From Lineus longissimus (Eukaryota; Nemertea; Pilidiophora; Heteronemertea; Lineidae), in NCBI RefSeq assembly GCF_910592395.1, contig NC_088314.1, positions 19,054,070-19,118,069 on the forward strand: DNA of 64,000 bases. Direction: 5' to 3'. Positions 37,101-46,500 of this stretch are shown here, one piece after another. Positions within the stretch are counted from its first letter, which is position 1. Every line of letters starts with the position of its first letter. The notes under the pieces were generated by a model that saw only the letters and a list, made by a program, of their open reading frames with translations, was not told the DNA's origin and searched no databases. The translations under genes and the position numbers were made by a program.

Positions 37101-38661
37101 ACTTGGCAAGTTTCACAGCAGCATCGCATATCTCTTGACGCAACTCTGGCTTGTCAAGCAAGAATGGCGAAGGGGTTTCCTCAATGACCTTCTGGTTTCT
37201 CCTCTGTACAGAGCACTCCCGTTCCCCCAGATGGATCACCCGGCCTAACCCATCACCAAACACCTGGACCTCAATATGGCGACTGTTAGGGTAGTACTTC
37301 TCAAGGTAAACACCAGAGTTACCAAAGTACTTTTCTGCGGACCTTTGGCAGTCTGTGAAGACTTTCCGCAACTGTTGCTCATCCGAGCAAATTTGCATCC
37401 CAATTCCTCCACCACCACCTGTGGCTTTCAACAGGGCAGGGTAAGTAAGTTGGGATGCAGCTTTTACAGCATCCTTGATCCCAGTAAGAAGATGCGTCCC
37501 AGGAACAACTGGAACCCCAGCAAGGACAGCAAGATCACGAGCTTTGTGCTTCAAGCCAAACTCACTGATCGTCTCAGAAGTTGGACCAAGAAAGGAAATT
37601 CCAGTTTTTTCAACTGCTTCACAGAATGAGGCATTTTCACTCAAGAAACCATAACCTGGATGGACAGCATCAACTTTTGCTTGTTGGCAAAGTCTGGTGA
37701 TAGCATCAATCGATACATATGTTTCTCCTTTTGGCAACTCCAGGCTCTCATCTGCCTCAAGTGCGTGCATTGCATTCTCTTCTGAGGACTCATAGATAGC
37801 CACAGTTTTGATGCCCATCTTCTTGCATGTGCGGATGATGCGACAAGCAATTTCACCCCTGTTGGCTATTAGTACCTTCGTGATTCCATTTCTGCCAGTT
37901 CCAAGCGTGTTGAAGTTGTCAACTACACGACGAACTGCCCGAGCAACCTCAACGGCACCAGGAGTGTCTGAGTGGACGCAGATACTCTGGGGATGAATTT
38001 CAAACTCTTTCCCATTGACAGAGTAATATTTCCCTTGCAACGCTTTCCGAACCCTCTCTGCCGCTTCCTCAGGGTCAACAGCTTGGTGGGTCTTTGTCAC
38101 GATCACCCTCCCATCGTCATCATAGTATAAATCTACAAAGAACTCAGCAATGAAGGGAATTCTGTGTTCCTTTGCAACGGACTCGTGCAAAGTGCCTGGC
38201 ATTCCCACAAAAGGAACATTGTACAGTTTGCAAACATCAAGGATGGCAGCACAGACCTTGTCGTCTCTTGCAGCAACACCATAGAGACTACCGTGTGGTT
38301 TTATGTGGCTGAGTTCCATGTTTTCAGCCTCTAAGAAAGCCTTCAATGCGCCAACTTGGTACATGACCGAGTGCTTCACTTCCTCAGGTGATAGAGCCAT
38401 CTGTCGTCGACCAAACCCCTGAAGGTCTGGAAACGACGGATGGGCACCAACAGGAATACCATGAACCTTCGCCTTCTTCACTGTCTCTGCCATGACCGAG
38501 AAGTCACTGGCATGAAACCCACATGCAACATTTGCAATATCTATCACTTCAAACATCGAGTCATCGTCTCCCATTTTATACAACCCAAAGCTCTCACCCA
38601 TGTCACAATTAAATATGACCCTTTCTAACAAGGAGTGCTTATTCGTCGCCATTTTCTTCAT
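34114..38661 (-). CDS. Intronless PxpA-biotin carboxylase-PxpC-PxpB-biotin carrier fusion, 1515 aa; putative biotin-dependent 5-oxoprolinase
   Basis: One uninterrupted frame. Residues 15-252 are LamB/YcsF (PxpA): NCDMGESFG, ACGFHASD, GAHPSFPDLQGFGRR, HIKPHGSLYG. Residues 259-705 are a biotin carboxylase: ANRGEIACRI, the ATP-grasp loop KATGGGGGIGM (412-422), ERECSVQRRNQKVIEE, and RLQVEHGITE where most enzymes have EHPVTE. Residues 717-1030 are KipA/AHS2 (PxpC): QDWPGRIGLRVYGI and QPNGPMDDLAFRVAN. Residues 1095-1340 are KipI/AHS1 (PxpB): GSLSAIYPLESPGGYQMYGR. A charged helix (1385-1425) leads to a biotinyl domain 1443-1512 with EAMKTE and biotin-acceptor K1476. The order from the carboxylase onward is that of urea carboxylase (DUR1,2), but the amidase is replaced by PxpA. 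PxpABC is the ATP-dependent prokaryotic 5-oxoprolinase, so I infer carboxylation of 5-oxoproline (or a related lactam or amide) followed by ring opening to glutamate. A second Met at residue 4 may be the true start. Confidence 0.9.
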   Translation of the reverse strand: MKKMATNKHSLLERVIFNCDMGESFGLYKMGDDDSMFEVIDIANVACGFHASDFSVMAETVKKAKVHGIPVGAHPSFPDLQGFGRRQMALSPEEVKHSVMYQVGALKAFLEAENMELSHIKPHGSLYGVAARDDKVCAAILDVCKLYNVPFVGMPGTLHESVAKEHRIPFIAEFFVDLYYDDDGRVIVTKTHQAVDPEEAAERVRKALQGKYYSVNGKEFEIHPQSICVHSDTPGAVEVARAVRRVVDNFNTLGTGRNGITKVLIANRGEIACRIIRTCKKMGIKTVAIYESSEENAMHALEADESLELPKGETYVSIDAITRLCQQAKVDAVHPGYGFLSENASFCEAVEKTGISFLGPTSETISEFGLKHKARDLAVLAGVPVVPGTHLLTGIKDAVKAASQLTYPALLKATGGGGGIGMQICSDEQQLRKVFTDCQRSAEKYFGNSGVYLEKYYPNSRHIEVQVFGDGLGRVIHLGERECSVQRRNQKVIEETPSPFLLDKPELRQEICDAAVKLAKSVNYRSAGTVEFIVVDEGKGYPETGKFYFLEMNTRLQVEHGITELTNGVDLVEWMLRLGGRQTQGAINLDQFRWNPNGHAIEVRIYAENPSLNFQPSPGLLTEVTWPTSQNVRVDTWVKSGSKVSNTYDPLLAKMMVHGTDRAAAIDQMLNALSMTTVAGPFTNLDFLSTVIQHEDFMSGRTTTQLLKHVKYTPHAIRVLQGGPDTSVQDWPGRIGLRVYGIQPNGPMDDLAFRVANILVGNKPGVAGLEMTTWGSKLYFHVASLVAVTGADMKVTLSAPDGMTDTKLTWTRFYVPAGSTLSIGKICKGSSGCRSYLAVLGGIQVPDYLGSKSTYAAFGYGGFQGRILQANDMLPLAISEEMPSDIEMDLPLHSELKPAYCKNWEIQCMPGPHADPDYVTPAGMDEFFSVLWEVHYNSAKMGVRLKGPTPQWARKDGGDGGSHPSNIHDAGYGLGAINFTGNSPVVLTCDGPTQGGFTCPWTIVSSEMWKIGQVSPGDTVHFCPISIEDALGIRSSQEDYLATVKQIATFPHMPVPGPTFPFLTKISSSDFATVDKSHHGKAILGQLPADQDCTRPSVQYRQSGDCYILIEYGDPKGSVDLNIFARVRLLQQTLRLQTDTKTQMVETPLIPGTLDSAPSIRSLLIRYDAKIIPQITLLAFLKKIEINLPDVRQVVFPSRDIRMPFVFDDHWSQEATDQYKQMIRPEASYLPSNVDFIAENNDLKGGKQELVKHLVDTPFLTLGVGFFLGCPFICQINPLDRLKVPKYNPSRVYTPAGTVGLGGSLSAIYPLESPGGYQMYGRTIPTWDTFGSVSPFTPHQPWLLNLFDKVTFYKVTEPELLHFRRLALAGKYRYEIHEATFDMVEYNKLEQSVAKECKRREKARRLACERLKEIEEELLLKQAKVPEVVPKVIEGVPEGQQACQALLAGVVKEVRVNVGDRVTAGETVLCVLEAMKTEMEVTSDVGGLVVKVVAVKGQQVSALDVVCILGSEEKL

Positions 38662-39038
38662 TGGAGTGAAGTTAAGAGAAAAAAAACCTGGTTCGATCTT
38701 TCCGTTGAGAAGCCATTTGGATCAGACTTTAACTTTGGTCCATATGATGTGAGTAGCAGGTCACACGAAACGGAAAACACGCGATTTGCACACCAGCAAG
38801 AAAAATGGTTACCCTGTCTTTTACAGGAACACTCCAAAGTTTACTGCCTTCCAAGATCTTCGAATATAGTACAGCTTCCAGAGTATTTTTATTGCCGAGT
38901 TCAACACTCTTTCATGAACACTACGGAAATTATTGTCCCCTAAATGGAAAGATGAATGTCTTCCTAAGGTCCCAGTATTCATAGGAATAAAGCTCTGAAG
39001 ATTCCAAGTGTCGCCAAACTCACAGAAAAGATTTAAGA

Positions 39039-39165
39039 AATGTCATTGGCTTCTAAAGTTCCACGCATCCACATAGAGTCTCTGGAGTATGGTCTTCCAA
39101 GGACCTCGCCCAGGAAACCTCTTCCAAGCTTCGCAAAACTCACAGGAGAATTCGAAAGATTATGG
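39039..39165 (+). CDS. Possible isolated coding exon, unrecognised
   Basis: ATG at 39039 opens a frame reading MSLASKVPRIHIESLEYGLP, then a Pro/Arg/Lys-rich stretch ending KLTGEFERL, and meets a donor-like TATG/GTGAGG. Composition looks protein-like. The next 120 bases in another frame are also Lys/Glu-rich (LKEEQEKKWKIVKQR). I find no partner exon downstream. It could be a first exon, a pseudogene fragment with a frameshift, or chance. Confidence 0.2.
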
Positions 39166-41059
39166 TGAGGATAACGAAGCAACACTGAAGGAAGAACAGG
39201 AGAAGAAGTGGAAGATAGTAAAACAACGCGTATCTCGACCGCGTTATGTGCGCTTGGTCGTTCTCACGGGGCAACGTGGAGCTGGATCCTGAAATGGCAC
39301 GTTTGAGAAGAAGAGCAGACGACATTTGGTTCCACACAATTTGTTCGTTTGGATTGGAAAACGGCTTTGAGAACTCAGATTCTGCTGGCCCCTTTGGCAT
39401 TATTTGCAAAAGGGGTTCATGAAAAGCTCACAAACTTTGTTGCGTTCGATACGGTGTCCGTATTCCGAATATGTTGTTCTTTCCGAGATGTCATCTAGTT
39501 GACGATGAGGATGCAAACCGACTGTGACATCAGCTAAACAAGGATTACTGACTAGACTCACGAAGCAGTCCAGTTGTCATCCTTACATATAACTGATTAG
39601 GCGCCTTCTCTTTAAGAATCTGCAAAAAGAAAGAGGATTCATGCGATGCATTTCTTAAAGGGTAAACATGATAATCGTCGCTTTCCAATATGTCGTGGGA
39701 ATACTTTACGGGCAAAACATGGTATTGGGTCTATACAATGACTTATAATGGTATCGATCATTCAAGACCGGTAAAATTTTGATGCGGGAAAAGATACCCA
39801 TCTCCATTAGTCGTCTGAACATCGTGTTCTGGCTTCGATGGACCACAACCCACTGTCTTGGGAGTGTAGGCCTCCTCAAAACGGGTCAACTGTAGCCTGT
39901 TAGCAGGGTAAAGAACTGATCAGTTGCCTACTCAACCCTAGGCTCCCGAGGCAGTCCATCGTCATCCACGGTCATCCTGGACATATCCGCGACGTCCGGA
40001 CTGTACCTCGAGTCACCCCCAGCGGACCGAGTCACCTCAGTGGACATCGCTCTCTGGCACCAGGAGAGGCGTCATACTGAACTTCCAGCGGTATTGCCTC
40101 CGCCCATACGGCGCGTTGTCCGGAAGCTGAGCAATGTCAATACATTGAGGTTCAAGATGGAGAGTAGTGGGATTTTGAACCTGGTGGTTACTAGGGAGTT
40201 TCCGATATCAAATGGGACTATGCGATAGTCCGCTACCTTGACCACCAAGGTTTTTTCATCCCTATCAAGATATATACATGCATATACCCCTAGCACTTAC
40301 CTCCCAGAGAAAGAATTCAGAATTATGCTGGCATAACAAGTGTTTACCAGACAGAACATGATGCACTAGTGCTCAACATATTCACCGATGATGATCCCAC
40401 TTGCCTAGGCCGAGGTTGAATGATTGACCCATATGATATGGCATATCAATTCATTTCAAATGATGAATTAAGGACGGGTTCAGTAGGCCTACACAATTAA
40501 ATCTGCTATAGGGTCATCGAACTTTGCAGAATTGTCGTCCTACATCAGTGAATTTGAAAATTTAAACTTCCAATGATCCGATTTATAGCGTTTTCATGAG
40601 ACATGTCAGATTTGACACAGACAATACGTGGCCGCGTTTAGGCCTACTGCCAGTGAGAGAGTATCTAGAGAAGGAATCCACCTGAATTATGTTAGTTGTA
40701 TTGTTCAAAATCAAAAAAGCCCAAAACGATGTTTGAAAACTAGATAACCAACATAACAGGCGGTAGAGGGGTTTTTAAGCTATCACAACGGATGCATCTC
40801 AAAATATGCTGATTAACTTTTCCCTTGGATGCAGTCATTTGCTATTACAACCAATTATTACCTATGATTGGGATATTTAACGGAACATTATCTGGAGCTC
40901 TTGATATTTAACAAGAGGCTCAAGAGCCTGGCCCTCAGCTGAAATTCATGGCTCGTGGTTTTCTTTATTGTCGTATGCACAACTCGTATTATTTGCCATA
41001 AGGTTGCATGCTTTATAGATGAATGATGACATGAGTAAGCTATCTGCAGTAACCTCGAA

Positions 41060-41268
41060 ATATGATATCAGTTCGATGTCATCCTCAATGGGCTTTCATA
41101 TGGAAAATCCGCTGACATCAGGTTGGTGTTATTCTCAATGGGTGCCATGAGATTTTATGTCATTCTCAATGGTGTGTCATTTGGAAAATCAACTGACATC
41201 AGGTTGATGTCATTCTCAATGGTGTGTCATTTGGAAAATCAACTGACATCAGGTTGATGTCATTCAAA
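41060..41268. repeat. Degenerate tandem repeat, about 50-bp unit, 4 copies
   Basis: The unit contains TGTCATTCTCAATGGTGTGT and AAAATCAACTGACATCAGGT. The last two copies are identical; the first two are diverged or shortened. Confidence 0.85.
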
Positions 41269-41949
41269 GTCAGTTTGGTCAGAAAGTGTGGACCAATGCC
41301 TAGATGGAAGAATTTGATGACAAAATCACAAATGAAGCTTAAGGAATGTCACCAGTGGTAAAAATTCCTTTGCAAATCAAAGAAAGATCAAAACTCTTAT
41401 ATTATCAGTGCCTTTTATTTACCATAATAACAATTTAGCTTTTCTCAAAAAGCAACATACATGTAGATATGAAGATGCTCTAAAATCTCTAGACAAGTGA
41501 ATTGAAATAATGTACATATTTCCATATCATAATAATGAACCCATAAGTGACCATCACACCAAAGTGGGTAGTAAATCACAGTATATCCAGTAATATCCAC
41601 ATGTTCAAAAGCTTAACCCTCTTAGGACCGGTTTTTTTCCCAATACATTCTGTTGGCGGCCCGGCTTTTTTTGAAAATGACATGCCATATCCAAGCAGTA
41701 ATAGCAGGTCTCCTGTAAGCTAGGGCTTAGGAGTAAATAAGTTTTTTTTAGCATTTTTCTGACAGAATACCCAAACAACCCAACACCTTAATCTGAATGT
41801 GGACCAAAATTTACATAATTCATCCTGCCAGCAATTGCAAAATACTGGGACAGGTGACTTACTACCCGATTTGGTGGACAGGCCTCTTTTACCCTGCCAC
41901 ATCCATTCTCTTGACCATATAAGGAAGGTTTTTAGAGAAAGTTTGTACA

Positions 41950-42130
41950 TACAGTAGAACCCCTCTATTAAGGACACCCTCGGGACTGACAAGTGCTGTC
42001 CTTAAGCAGAGGTGTCCTGATTAGAGAGGTCAAATGGAATGGAAACAGCCAATTTGGGACCAAACCTTGTGTCCTTAATTGAGAGGTTGTCCTTAATAGA
42101 GAGGTGTCCGCTAAGGGAGGTTCCACTGTA
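41950..42130. mobile_element. Full-length TA-flanked MITE
   Basis: It runs from TACAGTAGAACCCCTCTATT to GGGAGGTTCCACTGTA, about 180 bases with both ends intact. It shows that the two ends are inverted copies (CAGTRGAACC against GGTTCCACTG). Confidence 0.88.
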
Positions 42131-43402
42131 TTTATCCCTGATGGTGTGGCTGCTGTAACACAAGAGAACAGTTGGAAGCTAATAGGTCCATTCGGGGCAT
42201 AAGCTTTGTAAGCACAGAGCACCAACTCATAAAAAGTCTTGCGTTTCATCTAGATGTGAAATATCTTACAGAGACGATTGTAATCTTATACAAAAAACAG
42301 TTCAAGAACAAATCGCTTATAACAAACAAAGATAAAATTCCATTTTATAATAAGTTTGGCCAAGAAAGTCTAAAGAACAAACATGATGAAGTCGACCTCT
42401 CACTAAAGTCCATAACTCGCATAAAACTAGAACACTTGAGTTTAACTTCAAATACTCACAGTGCTTCTTTATTGTAATACTTGCCAAACTTGTCACAAAT
42501 TTGATGTCTGAGCAATCGTTTCCGTAGAAAGTTGATAAATGAATAAGTACGCAATGATATAAAATATGCCGCAGGAGTGAAACAATAGGATGATCTCTAG
42601 GAAGAATACTGTAGGGTTATGCATAGTCAGTATTTGGCAGATTTAATTCACAACAGAAGTCATATAGGTTCTCAGTGCAGCCTCAAGCAGGAATAGTTTA
42701 ATTAGCACATACATCATAAAACAGTTTCATTTCAGAAAGATTTGTGACCACCAAGTTGAAGTACAGCCTTCTTCTTTCTTATGTTGCCAAATTTCTTGGC
42801 GGGAGAACTATAACTACATGTACTCTTCAAATAGTGCCCCCCCCCCATTATCAGATTTGGGTAGACGGAGGAGCCACTGTCAGAGTACAAAGCTCGCGTT
42901 GCACTTGTTACACATTGCTAAAGTGTATACCACCCGCCCGTGCATGCAGACACGCTGCTATTTTTCAATATGGTGTCGTTTCCTTGGTAAGAGATATAAG
43001 CAAATTCTTGAAAATTTCCAGTAATGTACATCGCTATGTTGAGGGGGAACTATTTCATGATCCCATACATAAATATGCAACTATAGTTATAAGATAGATG
43101 CGGATACAAAACACTCATATAGTTTCCCTAACCAATATATATCCGACATTCAAATGTAAAAGACCTGATTCAACTATCCTCGGCACTCACCTATCTGACT
43201 GACTTTCTGAGGTCGGCATCCTGACAACTCATGAACTGGCATGTCTCTGACTTTAAAACCGATTAAAAAAACATAGTAAGCCCTAAATTAAATTTAAAGG
43301 GGACGCTGGAATAAGCATATATTCAGCTACAGTAATTCTCATCTGAAACTGATGTTTCTGCAACAAACTAGGGTCATGCCAATTAAGGTGATTAAAATAC
43401 CA

Positions 43403-43415
43403 TTTATTTTTTATT
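43403..43415 (-). terminator. Tandem AATAAA signals after G6PD exon A
   Basis: The minus strand reads AATAAAAAATAAA at 43415-43403, just after the stop at 43430. If used, the 3' UTR of the exon A transcript would be very short. Confidence 0.45.
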
Positions 43416-43429
43416 CTAGTCAGTGTCTA

Positions 43430-43568
43430 TCACAATTTGTTGACATTGGCCACAGGTTCCGTCTCATCCAGTGCCACCTTGCGTCTCTCATCTTTATGCC
43501 ATGTGTAAGTCCCGGTGTATTTGAATCCGTTCTTTGCCATGAGGTCGTCTGCCTCTTGCGGTCCTCGG
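43430..43568 (-). CDS. G6PD: G6PD alternative terminal exon A (distal, longer)
   Basis: The acceptor TTCGCAG leads to [23 protein letters not shown], then a 23-residue extension, mostly charged, ending VANVNKL and TGA. It is the most divergent copy: the Lys before the final Trp of the motif is Thr. Two AATAAA signals follow 15-27 bases after the stop. Confidence 0.88.
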
Positions 43569-46500
43569 CTGCGAAAAAAATAAGATACAACTAGTTACTT
43601 TAGAAAACAAACTCAGTTAATACACATCCACTTAATTGTCAGCATCTTTGTTCATATTTACTTTAAAGGGACAACTTAGTCTAGCATTTGGATTTGGGTG
43701 GCCAAGAGGATGGTACCCCATCTCACCACCATGCCCTGCCACACGTCCTGTCAAAAAAATGCAGATCTCAAATGATGATTTTCACAAGTGTTGTGAGGCA
43801 ACTTTGGACATGGCTTGCGAATTTTAAGTTGGCCAATGGTCCTGGTGCCTGTTTATTGTAGATTAATGATTATCAATGATTCTATTTGGAGAAGTGACGG
43901 TCCTGATGGAAGCCATTTTCGTATGAAAAAACAACAGATTGAATGCCCAAGTTGTCCCTTTAAGACTGTATCAATAAAAGGATGTTTTGAGGTAAATTTA
44001 AACAAAGGCGTATCGTTATAATATTGCTTGCACTTGCAGTGTTAAAGCAAATTAACTAGGTCAATCGTAAAAAGTTTAATGAGATGGATGAAATGTGCAA
44101 GACTGCCTGCGAGATTCCTCATCAGTAAAATATTCCATAGGCATTTGGCAGCTACTGGGATACGTCACCAAATCTTTTGACGAAAGCTACGATATTTTTT
44201 CGAGGACTTTGAATTGGCGCCATGATTTCCAAAAGTTTGAAGAAAATTTCCAGATTTTGAGGTGACCAGTGTGTAGAAGCATGAATGAATCCTTCAGAGT
44301 ACTTATTTATGCACATGCATAAGTGGATACAAAATCTGTAAATTTTGTTCCAACTTCTGTAATCACGCGGCACCTTAAGGGAGCATCAAGAAAGAAAAAT
44401 ATCAAATTTAGAATTTCTATACAACTGGAAGGTATCGAAGCATAATTGGTTGGGATATACAGAAATCTTTTAAAGAATGTTGGCACGTGGGGTTAAAATC
44501 ATTAAAGATTGCATGATGGTTTATGAAGAGGACATGCTAAAATCAATGGGATTACTGTTAGGGTAGATAGATGATAGACAGACGAGACCAGCAATGCTAC
44601 GCTAGTTTACATTAAGATAACTAAAGTAAGGAATCCCTCCTTCACGAAGGCGGGAAGAAACTACAGTGATATGTGTTAACTGAAGAGATATACATTAAGC
44701 AGGGTGATTATCACATCTACGACATTTAAACCTCTACCTGACAAGGTTACGCAGAGGGCATTTAAAGCTTCTGCTTCCATTTATAGGTCCCGGAATACTT
44801 GAAGCCGACACGCTCAGTCAGGTGATCAGCCTGTGCAGGTCCACGACTGGAGTTAAAGAGACAGGCATGTGTTACACCAATCAAAACTGCTAAGGGGGCA
44901 TAACCTAGTACAAATCATAGGCCTATACACTCAGTGAAACGTTTCTACCCTTTTCATTTTCATGATGTTTTGGGAAGATTTTTTCATCAGATTTTGATTT
45001 TCAATATACTTTTGTGTTCCAGTACCTCTGCCCTGTATCCACCTCTAACATACATGGAAATGAAAAGGGTATCATATATTTGTCATTTTCAACACCTCAT
45101 AGGAAATCTTCTTCTAAACCACTACCTGGGAAAGGGGACATCATTTAATATTCTTGAGCCATTTGTAAGTTCCGGAATACTTGAATCCCACGCGCTGGGT
45201 GAGCTGATCAGCCTCTGCCGGGCCGCGACTGTAGGGAGAAAAACGTAGAGCATGCATACACAACAAGCTGATTACAGATTACGGTAAATACAACAAGCTG
45301 ATTAAGGATTACAGCTATCTACAAACAATGGCAAAATGATAATGATATGATTTCTGGTCACTGCCCCCCCCCCCCCCAATTTAGCACTACAGCTTAGCTA
45401 TTCAATCAAAGCAACTCAGGGCTTTTCTCCAAATGAAAGTTTGTGAGAATCTGTTTCCTGCTTACAAGATGTGCACCATCGCACTAAAATGCGCAGGAAG
45501 TCAAAATGGTGTATGGAGTTATCGTCATGTTCATATGGCTTATGTCATAAGCTATATTTTGATACCACTCCAATCATTGTATGAAGCCACTGACTCAGCC
45601 ATGTGCGCAGGTCGTGGCCTAGTATCTAGTGTACACATGCGTACAAGAGGGAGGCTGTACTGAAAATCTGAAAATTGTGCGAATGCACTTTATGAATGGC
45701 CTCATTGTATTGTACGCGCCGGTCACCGATCCAAAGGTTGACCGCGCTCAACGTTGCTTAACTTCCACTCTGGGGCCAACGCGCCAACCACTGGGCCATG
45801 AAGGAATTCCCTCATGGCCGGCGGGTTAAGCCGTACCATAAACCTGGGGGTACTATACACTCATCTAGGTTGATTACAACAGATGTACTGAAGTGAACAA
45901 TACGGTTAATTCACATGCAAAAACAGAGAATAACTACTTCAAAAGAGGGTCTACTCTCTCTGGACACATGCAAGAATGGACAGCAATCAAAATTAGGGAA
46001 GGGAGGCACAAAACATTTCGTGCAGGCCCGTCACCAAATGCTGACTAACATCTCATAAGACATTACTAATAAGAGTATATAAGACCAGTCTTTATTCAGT
46101 CGTCATGCTACTGATGTTACTATTGAACAAAATCGCATGCTCTGATACCTTTACTTACAAATTGCGACAAAATGACTTGAATTTTTTTTTTTACAACATC
46201 TATCATTCCAAAATACAACTTCTAACAAAGTTAATATTGAAAATAACTTGACAAGATATGACAATATTTATCACGTGATGGCTAAAAACCTGCATTACGC
46301 ACCTGCCATAAACATATGTCGACGGTTTGACTTTCTCATTCTCGATCTTGTGGAGGATCGGTGTGAATATTCTCCACGCTTCACGGAGCTCGTCACTGCG
46401 TACGAACGATGCCTGGCTTCCGCAGAACACATCAAGGATGAGACGCTCATAGGCTTCAGGCATTCGCACATTCTAGAAGATAATCAGGTCCTTTTTCAAA

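Larger units (their letters stand above)
38662..43429. other. Intergenic region between fusion gene and G6PD; no clear gene
   Basis: I see no conserved gene. A coding-like stretch at 39039-39165 (plus) is listed separately. The rest holds a degenerate foldback repeat (39935-40010), a 50-base tandem array (41060-41268), a full MITE (41950-42130) and AT-rich DNA. It also holds the 5' flank of the fusion gene and the 3' UTR of G6PD terminal exon A. Confidence 0.55.

Noticed and set aside
34114..38661. Annotation as urea amidolyase (DUR1,2), acetyl-CoA carboxylase or OPLAH-type 5-oxoprolinase
   Set aside because: There is no amidase/allophanate hydrolase domain and no acyl-CoA carboxyltransferase. 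The N-terminus is LamB/YcsF, which is unrelated to OPLAH. Urea carboxylase activity is not excluded but is not favoured.
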